Assembly: GCF_041929845.1 (NCBI RefSeq)
Contig: NZ_JBHEEH010000013.1
Location: 1 to 64,000, forward strand
Source: Paenochrobactrum pullorum
GTDB taxonomy: Bacteria; Pseudomonadota; Alphaproteobacteria; Rhizobiales; Rhizobiaceae
Direction of reading: 5' to 3'
Length of the DNA stretch: 64,000 bases
The notes beneath the pieces were generated by a model. The model had not been told where the DNA came from, did not search any database, and was given only the letters and a program-made list of their open reading frames with translations. Below are positions 9,437-17,832 of the stretch, in pieces; within the stretch, counting starts at the first letter, position 1, and each line of letters opens with the position of its first letter. A program made the position numbers and the translations under genes.

Positions 9437-9964
9437 CTATTCATGGGCCTTCAAACGCCGTGCACAATAGACAGTTGCAACGGCGAGATGTTTTTCAACG
9501 GCGCTGCGTGTTATTTTCATCCGTTCTGCAATTTCTGCATGCGAAAGCTCGTCGAAACGTCTGAGTATGAAACATTCCCGACACCTTGGCGGCAGTTCTG
9601 ACACAGCTTGAACCAGAATGGCAAGCCTTTGGCGTGCGATCATTTCGCGTTCAATGTCAGGCTGCTCATCGGCCGGCTCGACCGCTTCAGCAAAAGAAAA
9701 ATTATTATTGAAACGCGCCTTCCGCCGATAATGGTCAGTGACGAGATTACCCAGAATGCGATAGAGGTAAGCTCTTGGATTATGGGGGATTTCTTCTCCC
9801 GAACTCACCAATCTCAGACAGGCTTCCTGTACCAGTTCTTCTGCAATGGCGTCATCACCCACTTTATGGCGGGCATAGTTTTTCAACTCGCCATAAAAAC
9901 GTTCAATAATTTTAGTGAATGATGTGTTCGGGTCTTCGCCGTCAGAAAGAACTAAAGATGACAC
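9437..9964 (-). CDS. ECF RNA polymerase sigma factor, FecI type
   Basis: 175-residue sigma-70 family protein. Region 2 is seen in ARHKVGDDAIAEELVQEACL and the -10-recognition stretch YLYRILGNLVTDHYRR; region 4 is LPPRCRECFILRRFDELSHAEIAERM with a helix-turn-helix ending KITRSAVEKHLAVA. It starts at a GTG (9964); no ATG is available nearby. Expected to transcribe the downstream TonB receptor when released or activated by the FecR protein encoded next. Iron starvation control is likely by family precedent, but no Fur or iron-control-element box was identified with confidence. Confidence 0.93.
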   Translation of the reverse strand: MSSLVLSDGEDPNTSFTKIIERFYGELKNYARHKVGDDAIAEELVQEACLRLVSSGEEIPHNPRAYLYRILGNLVTDHYRRKARFNNNFSFAEAVEPADEQPDIEREMIARQRLAILVQAVSELPPRCRECFILRRFDELSHAEIAERMKITRSAVEKHLAVATVYCARRLKAHE

Positions 9965-10099
9965 AAACTTTTTCGCTTTGCTATAATATCATTCTATGCA
10001 GAATGCCATGATGCACAATCGCTGCTAAAATCTGACCTGCCTGTTTGAGAAAAAGATTTTCTCCAGCATTTTGGTTTAATTTTAAATCTGTAAGTGGCG

Positions 10100-10140
10100 G
10101 TTGCAAGCTCATGCATTCAATAGATGCGTCATTTTGTCAA
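10100..10140 (-). promoter_or_regulatory. Possible sigma-70 promoter of the FecI-type gene
   Basis: A perfect TTGACA lies on the minus strand at 10140-10135, just after the terminator of the upstream pseudogene and about 170 bp before the sigma start. No good TATAAT is found at 16-18 bp spacing, so the call is tentative. Confidence 0.25.
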
Positions 10141-10167
10141 GTTTAAATTCATACTCCTCGACGAAGA

Positions 10168-10192
10168 AAATGGCGGTTTTTAACCGCCATTT
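10168..10192 (-). terminator. Rho-independent terminator of the decayed ABC gene
   Basis: Perfect 11-bp stem AAATGGCGGTT / AACCGCCATTT with a 3-nt loop, followed on the minus strand by TTCTTCG. It lies 28 bp after the ABC pseudogene and separates it from the sigma gene on the same strand. Confidence 0.82.
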
Positions 10193-10219
10193 GAACATAA
10201 ACCTTAAAAATAATATTAG

Positions 10220-11247
10220 TTAATTAGAGGCATGCCAGTTCTGTGTCTGCTGCTGGGTATACCAAATTTTAGCAAAACGACCATTGAGTTGCATAAGCTC
10301 AGACTGTGTGCCCTGCTCTGCAAGTTTGCCGTCTTCAATCACCAAAATATGGTCTACGGCTGCGATCGTGGACAAACGATGCGCAATGACAATCACTGTA
10401 CGTTCTTGTACCAATGCATCAATTGTAGCTTGCACTGCCACTTCACTTTCGGTGTCTAAGGCTGCTGTCGGCTCATCCAGAATAACAATCGGTGCATCTT
10501 TTAGCATTGCACGCACAATACTCATCCGTTGACGCTCCCCGCCGGATAACCGGCCACCAAAATCGCCGATGCGGGTTTCATAACCGGCCGGCAAATGGCT
10601 GATAAAATCATGTGCATGAGCTGCACGGGCAGCCGCAACCACTTCCTCATCGGTAGCTGATGGTTTGGCCATACGGATATTGGCTATTACCGTATCATCA
10701 AACAGATAGACATCCTGAAATACAACAGGCACCAGACTATTGAGGACCTCAGGCGATATGGAGCGGATATCATGCCCGCCAATGCGCACAACACCCTTTT
10801 GAGGATCTGCATGGCGCAAGCATAAAGGGGCGTGATGTCAGCCACAAAAGCATGTAGATTTTTCACATCATCCATCATCACTTTTGCTAGTCCTGCGGCT
10901 CCATTTTGCTGTACATAAACGAGCGGCACCTGAGCCAGGCGATCAGCCAAACCTTTACGCAGCAGGGTTTCCAGCCGAAAAGCTGCGTAATGGGGGTAAT
11001 TAAACGCCAACAGACACAGGCCATAAGCAATAGCGGTAAAAACAGCCGCCACGGCTAACGGCTCCTAAGGAATACTTGTCCGACCGCTGATAAGAAGTTG
11101 TATCTCCCATGCCAGTGCAATAAGTGCCAGTACTGTCGCCAGTGCAGCCAGAGCCGATAAAAACATGGCATAATAACGATTACCACGTACGGGATTTATG
11201 ATCTGCCATATATTCGGTGCAGGTTTAGTCTTGTCTGGAGCACTCAT
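10220..11247 (-). pseudogene. Decayed ABC transporter (fused membrane + ATPase, siderophore/IrtB-like)
   Basis: Three disconnected pieces of one half-transporter on the minus strand. First, an N-terminus from 11247 (MSAPDKTKPAPNIWQIINPV, first membrane helix) that stops at 11068 after LISGRTSIP. Second, after a frame change, EPLAVAAVFTAIAYG and the following helix and cytosolic loop down to DITPLYA near 10820. Third, after another frame change, HADPQKGVVRIGG and an intact ATPase C-terminal half with Q-loop (VVFQDVYLF), signature (LSGGERQRMS), Walker B (VILDEPTAALD) and H-loop (IAHRLST). The rest of the membrane domain and Walker A are missing, so an internal deletion plus at least one frameshift have destroyed it. 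Its place beside a FecI/FecR/TonB-receptor unit suggests a lost iron-chelate transport function. Confidence 0.85.
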
Positions 11248-11692
11248 ATTCGTTTTCCAATTTCACGATCGGAGAAGTCTGTTTAAGCAGGCATTGTGCC
11301 AAGTATCCAGCGCATCCAATGTATGTCTGGCGCTGGCGATACTTGACGTGAAAACTTTGGAGGAATCCAGATAAAGGACACGCTTTTCTTTGGCAGGCAG
11401 CACAAATTGTGGGTCTTCCGTCCATTTCTATTGTGGGCGTTGCAGCATTGAGCATCAGCAAGCGTTGATGCACAGCTATCAAATGACAACCGAGCAATCA
11501 CACTGGCTGTTTTTAACGGTTTCGCATGCCTGTGTGGCTGTGGCGGATACACTTATTCCACCTCGCACAGAAGAAAGCCAAACAATCGAGCAGGGTACTC
11601 CCCTAACCTATATATTAGGTGTCCGTGCATTGATTACAGGTGCTTTAACAATGCTGCCATCCATGAAAAATGATGAGCAGATAAAATAAAGT
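11248..11692. other. Degenerate stretch, possible remnant of a second gene
   Basis: About 445 bp with no intact gene. Short open frames on the plus strand give hydrophobic peptides (for example AQIVGLPSISIVGVAALSIS near 11400, and LTYILGVRALITGALTMLPS near 11610-11670) broken by stops and frame changes. This pattern suggests an eroded membrane protein gene ending at about 11689, but no family can be named. It lies next to the ABC pseudogene, consistent with a decaying block. Confidence 0.4.
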
Positions 11693-12982
11693 TCAGATTG
11701 CCGACGAGCTTTTCTTAAATATGACGCGTCTTCGTTTTTGATCGATCTGCAGCTCTATATCTTGATGAAAATGCAGCTTTGGCAAGTGCGCATGAAGTTT
11801 TCCGGCCTCAGTTTGCAAATTATATTCAATGTCACGGCAAGCTTGTTGTAAATTATCTGTTTCAAGCCATATATCCAGTCGCTCCTGACCATATTGAATG
11901 ACACGATAATCCTGGACAGGCGTATTCGCTGTAGCGATGCTTTGACGGATGACATCTGATGGTATCATTTGCAATTTACCATCATACTTTTGCCAATAGA
12001 GAATGTCGTCACAACGCCCTTCAATACGTTTTAAACGCTGGCTGGCACATCCGCATGGACAAGGCGCGTCGTCCGGTATCAATATGTCATCAAGGCGATA
12101 TTTTAAAATCGGCAATGTTTCGCGTGTCAAATCTGTAATAATAGGAGCAAAAGCTCCGCTTATAGGTTCAAGAATGTCACGCTCAATATGCACATAAGCC
12201 TCGTTAAGGTGCAGATTGCCTGCTTTGCAGGTCATGCCGAGCACACCTTCGGTGCATTGATAAACCTGATCAACCTTAACTTTAAAAATGGTCTCGATAT
12301 ATCTTTTATCTTCAGGAGAAAGGACTTCGGCCACTGATATGATACATTGAGGTACAATGTTTATAACACCATCCTTTTGAGCTTTTGCCAAAAGCCCTAA
12401 AATTTGTGCAGGTGCTATCAGCACAGTGGGTTTCTGATCGGTCAAACGCCTCAAATGCTCTTCAAAAGTACGCAATAAATCATAAAATTCAAAACTGATA
12501 AGAATGTTTCCCAAGCGCTCATAGAGCATATTATTGGCACGCAAAAAGAAAGAGACGCGCTGCGAACGTAAAAAAGATGGCGAGAAGCGACCGAGCATTA
12601 AAGCTGCCCATAGAGCACGTTCACGCTTATTGGAGGCAAAAAGCCCGCGCTGGCCTGATGTTCCGGTAGAAAGCCCAACAGCAATTTTTCCAATCATAGG
12701 AGCAAAATCACGCTTTTCTTCGCAGGCAAGTGCTATGCGCAAGGCTTCGTCTTTGGTGATGACTGCAGTATTAATGTCACTAAAATGCTGCATCATCAGC
12801 ACCTTGTTCATCAATGGCCAGTCACTGAGTGGTTTATCGGCAAAGCTTTTATAAAAAGGCGAACGTGGCATGATATTTTTACGTAAATGCAAGAATGCTT
12901 TTTTTTGGTGCTCCTCAATGTCTGCCCGTGCTGAAAAGCCTTTGCCATAACGAGCACGCAAAAATACACCAAGCGAGTTCAT
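11693..12982 (-). CDS. F390-synthetase/PaaK-like adenylate-forming enzyme
   Basis: 429-residue member of the phenylacetate-CoA ligase/CapK branch of adenylating enzymes, which activate a carboxylate as acyl-AMP. Visible motifs: phosphate-binding loop STGTSGQRG (105-113), YQCTEG (241-246) in the adenine-binding position, KYRLDD (294-299), a Cys-rich CPCGC (308-312) as in PaaK, and GRCDD (322-326) at the hinge before the mobile C-terminal domain. It starts one base after the stop of the MBL-fold gene and closes a four-gene unit (KAS III, SDR, MBL, ligase). Whether it makes a CoA thioester, an amide, an ester or a lactone is unknown; fusion to CoA cannot be assumed. Substrate probably an acyl chain made by the upstream KAS III-like enzyme (inference). 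Confidence 0.87.
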   Translation of the reverse strand: MNSLGVFLRARYGKGFSARADIEEHQKKAFLHLRKNIMPRSPFYKSFADKPLSDWPLMNKVLMMQHFSDINTAVITKDEALRIALACEEKRDFAPMIGKIAVGLSTGTSGQRGLFASNKRERALWAALMLGRFSPSFLRSQRVSFFLRANNMLYERLGNILISFEFYDLLRTFEEHLRRLTDQKPTVLIAPAQILGLLAKAQKDGVINIVPQCIISVAEVLSPEDKRYIETIFKVKVDQVYQCTEGVLGMTCKAGNLHLNEAYVHIERDILEPISGAFAPIITDLTRETLPILKYRLDDILIPDDAPCPCGCASQRLKRIEGRCDDILYWQKYDGKLQMIPSDVIRQSIATANTPVQDYRVIQYGQERLDIWLETDNLQQACRDIEYNLQTEAGKLHAHLPKLHFHQDIELQIDQKRRRVIFKKSSSAI

Positions 12983-12983
12983 T

Positions 12984-13808
12984 CTAAAATCTCCGGCGCA
13001 TCTGCATTGGATAGCTTTCAGTACAATGGGATGCTATGATTTTGACATTCTGGTGCGTTTTATGAAAAGCATGCAATTTTGCAAATGTTTCCATAAAAGC
13101 AGCTGCATTCCCAAGACGTTTTAAGGTTATCTGTGGCGGCGGCAAGTTACTGCGGATTGACGCAAGGCTCCAGATTGCATCAGCGACTAAAAATATCGCA
13201 CCTTGTGAGGTTGCAGGTAAAAAGAGACCCATTTGCCCGAAACCATGACCAGGCAGAGAGATTGCGATGGCAGATTTATCGCCCAGCAGATCATAGCCAC
13301 AGCCGAAAGCTTGCAGGTCATAAGGTTTTAGATCAAGGACTGGAAAATCTTCCGTTGGCTGTAATGGCAACGACGATAAACTGTCACGGATGATAGCCGG
13401 ACAGCCTGCCTGCAAACTGGCAAGCCGCTTGCATGATAATTTGTCAATCGCGATTTTCGATGTGATAACGGGCGGAATGGCCGATAAATCAAATAAACCG
13501 GCAACATGATCGGCATGGAGATGCGACAGAAAAACCAGATTGGGTGAGGCAACACCGCGTTTTTTTAATTGATTGGCAAGATTATCCTCTGATTTGAAAT
13601 GAACCGGCGTCAGCCAACGGTAAATTCGTTCGGGAAACGGTTTCGTCGCTTTTGCAAATAATGCACCATAACCACTATCAAACAAAACTGTCCCATGCAG
13701 TGGATGGCGAAACACTGCAACGCCTGCCGGAAAGCTTCCCATGCGCCATGGCGCACCACGCTGTGTCATTGCCAAGGGTCCGCGGCAATAACCAACATGA
13801 AAACTCAT
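12984..13808 (-). CDS. MBL-fold metallo-hydrolase
   Basis: Start taken at ATG 13808 (MSFHVGY), 16 nt after the SDR stop; an upstream frame would overlap the SDR and lacks conservation-like sequence. The 274-residue enzyme has the metal motif HLHADH (H96, H98, D100, H101), H188 in LPGHGFGQ, D210 in LVADAIW and H261 in IIASHC, so a complete dinuclear site. LPGHGFGQMG resembles lactonase and glyoxalase-II-type members. No signal peptide. In the four-gene unit it takes the place where a thioesterase, lactonase or acyl hydrolase would act; the substrate is unknown. Confidence 0.88.
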   Translation of the reverse strand: MSFHVGYCRGPLAMTQRGAPWRMGSFPAGVAVFRHPLHGTVLFDSGYGALFAKATKPFPERIYRWLTPVHFKSEDNLANQLKKRGVASPNLVFLSHLHADHVAGLFDLSAIPPVITSKIAIDKLSCKRLASLQAGCPAIIRDSLSSLPLQPTEDFPVLDLKPYDLQAFGCGYDLLGDKSAIAISLPGHGFGQMGLFLPATSQGAIFLVADAIWSLASIRSNLPPPQITLKRLGNAAAFMETFAKLHAFHKTHQNVKIIASHCTESYPMQMRRRF

Positions 13809-13824
13809 GAAGTCCAATATTATT

Positions 13825-14802
13825 TCAGAGGCTGTTGGCATAATCTCGAATACCATCCTCCATTGCCATCATTGGTACATAGCCGAGCAAAGTTTTAGCC
13901 TTGCTGATATCCAATGTCAGGCTACGTCCGAGCGATGCAACAGCCTGACAGGTAATGACCGGCTCTTTTGCGGGCATAAAAATCCGATGCAGAAATTCAA
14001 GGCTTTTGGCCAGCCGCATTGCGCTCTCGTATTTGATGTGTATTTCACGCGGTTTTGCATTCTTTAAAGCACAGACTGCTGCAAGCAATTCAGAAAAGCG
14101 AAACGCTACACCTGAAGTGATATTGAAAATCTCACCGCCGACCTCATTTTTAAAACCTGCCAAGCTCATAGCGCGTGCCGCATCCGTGACATGCGTGATA
14201 TCTATCAAACTTTCACCACCATTAATCATCGGTACACGACCACGTTGAATAGCTTCCAACAGACGTGGCATCAAGGAGCGATCCCCTGCCCCATAAATGG
14301 CTCTTGGGCGTATCGCGGTTGTACGCATTCCGTTTTGCTGATCAGCCGCCATCACCAAGCATTCCGCCTCATATTTTGTTCGTGCATAGTGGCTTGGAAA
14401 ATGATTGGGTAATGATGCTTCTTCGCTCAAATTAAAACGGTCTTTCCCATTGGCATAAATACTGGGCGATGATGCAAACACAAATTTTTGAACTTGCGCC
14501 TTGGTCGCGGCTGAAAGCAGGCGCTGCGTTGCGGTGACATTAATCGTCTGAAACGCCTCTGCCGTCCCCCAGGCAGAAGAAAGCGCTGCACAATGAAAGA
14601 TTATATCTACACTTTTGAAAGCAGCATCTGGATAGTCCCCTCTCAGGTCAAATGGAAGGAACGTAATACCTGCAGCTACTAACCCGCGCGCGGCTTGAAT
14701 ATCGCGTCCCTGAGCTACGACTTGATGTCCTTGCGCGGATAAATAGCGACTTAAATAGTTACCAAGACATCCGGTTGCGCCTGTTACAAAAACTTTTGCC
14801 AT
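13825..14802 (-). CDS. NAD(P)-dependent extended SDR (epimerase / 3-beta-HSD-like, OleD-like)
   Basis: From ATG 14802, which overlaps the KAS III stop in TGATG, the 325-residue protein has a Rossmann motif VTGATGCLG near the N-terminus, the SDR catalytic pair in YARTK (Y139, K143), SSPSIY before it and RPRAIYGAGD after it. CAALSSAWG at ~71-79 is similar to the 3-beta-hydroxysteroid-dehydrogenase/OleD group that reduces or oxidises beta-keto/hydroxy acyl groups. Translational coupling to the condensing enzyme strongly suggests it acts on the beta-keto product. It could also be an unrelated hydroxyacyl epimerase; the coenzyme preference is not decided. Confidence 0.88.
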   Translation of the reverse strand: MAKVFVTGATGCLGNYLSRYLSAQGHQVVAQGRDIQAARGLVAAGITFLPFDLRGDYPDAAFKSVDIIFHCAALSSAWGTAEAFQTINVTATQRLLSAATKAQVQKFVFASSPSIYANGKDRFNLSEEASLPNHFPSHYARTKYEAECLVMAADQQNGMRTTAIRPRAIYGAGDRSLMPRLLEAIQRGRVPMINGGESLIDITHVTDAARAMSLAGFKNEVGGEIFNITSGVAFRFSELLAAVCALKNAKPREIHIKYESAMRLAKSLEFLHRIFMPAKEPVITCQAVASLGRSLTLDISKAKTLLGYVPMMAMEDGIRDYANSL

Positions 14803-15824
14803 CAATACCGCAAGATCGCGCCGCCGATGGAAATACCGGCCGAAGTGCCGGCCAGCAAAACCACATCATTTCGTTTCAGACGATTTTCCGTAATTGCCGT
14901 ATGTAATGCCATTGGTATTGAGGTAGCAATCTGGTTGCCATATCGTGCAAATGTCTGGATGACATTATCCGGATTGAGACCGAGACGCGCCAGCCCGTGA
15001 GTGAGTGAAGGTCCACTGGCTTGATGTGGAATAATACAATCGATACCAGTTAACTGCATTTCGGCTTGTGCAAATAATCGTTTTAAAAAGCGAGGCAAAT
15101 AGCGGGCAGTAATGCGAAACGCCGCCTGCCCATTCATACGAAAATAAGAAGCTTCTGCAGCAGCATCACGATCAATAGCCGCTGATATACGTGTGCCACC
15201 GCCTGCCAGAACACAAGCATCACCGCCTTCTGAATAAGTTTCAAAGCGGCTGGCTATCAATCCGTCACCATCAGCGGTTAAAACAATCGCAGCTGCACCA
15301 TCACCAAAAATGGCTGCTACATCCGGTTCGTGCCAGTTCAAACCGACAGAAGCAATATCAGCGGAAAAAATCAAGATATTACGGGCTAGCCCAAGCTGGA
15401 TTTTCATGGCAGCCAAGTCTAGTGCCTGAATAAAACTCAGGCAGGTTGCGTTGACATCATAGGCCGGAATGCCGGATTTACCCAAACCCAGCCGCGCCTG
15501 AACCAAAGTAGCGGTTGATGGGATGACTTGTTCCATCACGCCGCAAGCACCAAGGATCAGATCAAGCTCTTGCGGCGCTATACCTGCTGCATGCAATGCC
15601 TGTCGTGCCGCTTTTTCCGCCATGAAGGAGCTTGTCTCTTCCCCTTTTGCAACATAGCGCGCATGAAGACCAAAACGGCTTTCGACTGTGCCCAGAGGCC
15701 AGTTTAATTGCGTGTCAATTTCACTGGAAAGAAGCCGGGTTTTTGGAAGATATGCGCCGGTTCCTGCAATTTTCAATCCGGGTTTCCCCGCACCATTTTC
15801 AATGATTGTCATCAATATCTGCAC
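14802..15824 (-). CDS. 3-oxoacyl-ACP synthase III-like condensing enzyme
   Basis: Thiolase-fold enzyme of 340 residues (GTG start; an ATG four codons in is equally possible). The KAS III/OleA catalytic triad is complete: Cys128 in DVNATCLSF, His267 in IIPHQASGP and Asn297 in ARYGNQIATS, with GDGAAAIVL in the usual place. It is therefore expected to do a Claisen condensation of an acyl thioester. The family choice between FabH-like (malonyl-ACP extender) and OleA-like (head-to-head of two acyl-CoAs) is open. From memory, OleA carries a Glu just before the Pro that precedes its ATA segment; here that place is Ile (VIPSTA), which weakly argues against OleA chemistry. It is first in the minus-strand unit and divergent from the PAP2 gene. 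Confidence 0.9.
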   Translation of the reverse strand: MQILMTIIENGAGKPGLKIAGTGAYLPKTRLLSSEIDTQLNWPLGTVESRFGLHARYVAKGEETSSFMAEKAARQALHAAGIAPQELDLILGACGVMEQVIPSTATLVQARLGLGKSGIPAYDVNATCLSFIQALDLAAMKIQLGLARNILIFSADIASVGLNWHEPDVAAIFGDGAAAIVLTADGDGLIASRFETYSEGGDACVLAGGGTRISAAIDRDAAAEASYFRMNGQAAFRITARYLPRFLKRLFAQAEMQLTGIDCIIPHQASGPSLTHGLARLGLNPDNVIQTFARYGNQIATSIPMALHTAITENRLKRNDVVLLAGTSAGISIGGAILRY

Positions 15825-15977
15825 TTAATTTATGGTGTTCATTTACGCAGTCGCATGATAGCTAACAGCCGTCAAGAGGTGTTTTATTTTCTGAGCTTCT
15901 GAAAAATGACTAAGAAACAAAGCCGATTTTAAGCGAAATACTTTGTTTTCAAACATATTTTGCTATCTGGAGACTAA

Positions 15978-16583
15978 ATGTATTCGCTATATTTGCGCTT
16001 TTGGTACATGCTGACCGGCTGGGGATCTGTCGGGCTTGTTTATAGTCTGACGAGTAGTCAGGATCAGGCATCTGCCATCATGCTGCAACCTTCATTTATT
16101 GATCAATGGTTTGCGTTTGATCCCAATGCAATCTGGCTGTATTTGTCATTTTTCCCATATGTCACTTTAGCATATTTGTTTTGCCAAAATCAGAAACTTG
16201 TGTGGTTGGCGCGCTCCATGCAATTCTCGGCTATAGGTGCCGGCATTATTTTTATTCTATGGCCAACAACCATGGAATTTCCATCCATTACACACGATAC
16301 AATCAGTACAGCTGCTCTAAAAATGTTGATCGCTGTTGATTCCATGCAAAACTGCCTGCCGTCCCTGCATGTTACACTCACACTGCTTTCGCTTTATGCA
16401 TTTTGGGATAGAACACATTTGCTTCGTAGCGCTTTTCTTGCTTTATGGGCTGTCGCAATTACTGTTTCCATTTTGCAATTGCATCGCCATCAATTCATCG
16501 ATGCTATTAGCGGTACGGCATTGGCAATCAGTGCAGGGTTACTTGCACATTATATTCTGAAACTGAATAAAAAAATATTATGA
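15978..16583 (+). CDS. PAP2-superfamily membrane phosphatase (inositol-phosphorylceramide-synthase-like)
   Basis: 201-residue integral membrane protein with about six helices. PAP2 motifs: CLPSLHV (P128, S129, H131) for the middle motif and LHRHQFIDAISG (H171, D175) for the last, with the general-acid and nucleophile His present; the first motif is weak. Such proteins hydrolyse lipid phosphates at the membrane surface or transfer phospho-headgroups. The start has a good ribosome site (GGAGACTAA before ATG). It overlaps nothing but lies only 10 bp before the next gene, so the two form an operon divergent from the KAS III unit. Confidence 0.83.
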   Translation: MYSLYLRFWYMLTGWGSVGLVYSLTSSQDQASAIMLQPSFIDQWFAFDPNAIWLYLSFFPYVTLAYLFCQNQKLVWLARSMQFSAIGAGIIFILWPTTMEFPSITHDTISTAALKMLIAVDSMQNCLPSLHVTLTLLSLYAFWDRTHLLRSAFLALWAVAITVSILQLHRHQFIDAISGTALAISAGLLAHYILKLNKKIL

Positions 16584-16593
16584 GGCCTGTGCC

Positions 16594-17712
16594 ATGATGG
16601 CAATTGCTTTCCCGATCCTGCTGCTCATCGTTTTGGTACTCGGCGAAATGTTCATTTTAATCAGAACCGGCAAAGAAAAAGTCGACTGGCACGATGTCGT
16701 TTTTAATCTGAATTCCGGCCATATGATGCTTTGGTTGTTTCGCGGTCTGGAACTTGCCTGTTATGGCTTTATTGTTGCTCATTTCAGTCTGAATGTGGTT
16801 TCCGACTGGCCGCCAATTTGGCTATGGCTGCTTGCGGTTTTAATGTGGGATTTTTGTTTTTATTGGCTACATCGTTTACATCATAAATTTGCACTTCTTT
16901 GGGCAGTGCATGTGGTTCACCATCAAGGCGAACATTTTAATTTGTCGCTGGCTGTACGCAATTCATGGTATTCGTCATTGGCTTCAATTCCCTTTTTTAT
17001 CCCGATGGCGCTTTTGGGGGTGCCGCTGCCGGTTTTCATTACCGTTTCAGTTTTGCATTATTCAATTCAGCTGATGAACCATAGTGCTTTGACACCACGT
17101 TTGGGTTGGCTGGAATATATTCTGGTAACCCCCGCTCATCATCGCATTCATCATGTTAATGATCGTGACTATAGCGATGCAAATTATGCTGGCAGCTTTG
17201 CTTTTTGGGATCGTTTATTTGGTACATACCGGCCTGATTTGCCGGAAACAGATTTTGCTTATGGTGTAAAAGGCAAAAAACCGTCGCAAAATCCGTTTGT
17301 CGCCAGCAATGAACCTTTTCGCGACTATTTGCAAAAACGCCGTGAGAAAAGAGCAGTTAAAACACCTGATTTCATCAGCTCCGGTTTCACTGTACTCAGC
17401 GGTGCGGTGATTTTATTCATACTGGTAACCGGATATATCTGGCTATATGGCTATCAAATCAGCCAGTCATTAACGGAACAAATCGTGCTTTTTTTGCTCT
17501 TGGCCAGTGGCTCTGTGGCGCTGGGAGGCATTAGTGAGGGCAAACGATGGGGTATCAACAGCTGGCTCGGTATTACCTGGTTGATGCTACTAAGTTTTGC
17601 GGTTTATTTTAAATGGCATAACCCATTTTGGATGGTGTTTATGCTTATCCTCGTCATTCATAGTACAGCCGTTTTTTGGGGCTGGGGACGCAAAGCAATA
17701 AGCGCACCATGA
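16594..17712 (+). CDS. Fatty acid hydroxylase / sterol desaturase family membrane enzyme
   Basis: 372-residue di-iron oxygenase-type membrane protein. The His clusters are HRLHH (93-97), HVVHH (106-110), NHS (H163) and HRIHH (183-187), as in the family that hydroxylates or desaturates alkyl chains or cleaves ether lipids. Helices at ~1-25, 45-65, 73-92 and 130-160 flank the site. Unusually it carries an extra ~100-residue C-terminal block of about four hydrophobic segments (from ~262). The same strand and short gap to the PAP2 gene suggest a joint lipid-modification step. Substrate unknown; alkyl lipid or the product of the divergent locus are plausible guesses. Confidence 0.88.
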   Translation: MMAIAFPILLLIVLVLGEMFILIRTGKEKVDWHDVVFNLNSGHMMLWLFRGLELACYGFIVAHFSLNVVSDWPPIWLWLLAVLMWDFCFYWLHRLHHKFALLWAVHVVHHQGEHFNLSLAVRNSWYSSLASIPFFIPMALLGVPLPVFITVSVLHYSIQLMNHSALTPRLGWLEYILVTPAHHRIHHVNDRDYSDANYAGSFAFWDRLFGTYRPDLPETDFAYGVKGKKPSQNPFVASNEPFRDYLQKRREKRAVKTPDFISSGFTVLSGAVILFILVTGYIWLYGYQISQSLTEQIVLFLLLASGSVALGGISEGKRWGINSWLGITWLMLLSFAVYFKWHNPFWMVFMLILVIHSTAVFWGWGRKAISAP

Positions 17713-17832
17713 TTACGCGTTCAAGAAATTCAAGCTAATCAGCTGTCGGTTTTTTGGTTTGTTTCGCTCTTTAAAAATCATTATGTGCCAGGCAGAATTT
17801 TAACCAATCAGCCCGGCACATGATCATAGTCG

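Noticed and set aside
11693..15824. Naming the four genes oleABCD
   Set aside because: The hydrolase is an MBL-fold enzyme and the ligase is PaaK-type, and the condensing enzyme misses a typical OleA residue; only the general logic is similar.
17783..17821. ATGTGCC / GGCACAT hairpin as a terminator
   Set aside because: The loop is long (25 nt), the stem has a mismatch when extended, and no T run follows; too weak to list.
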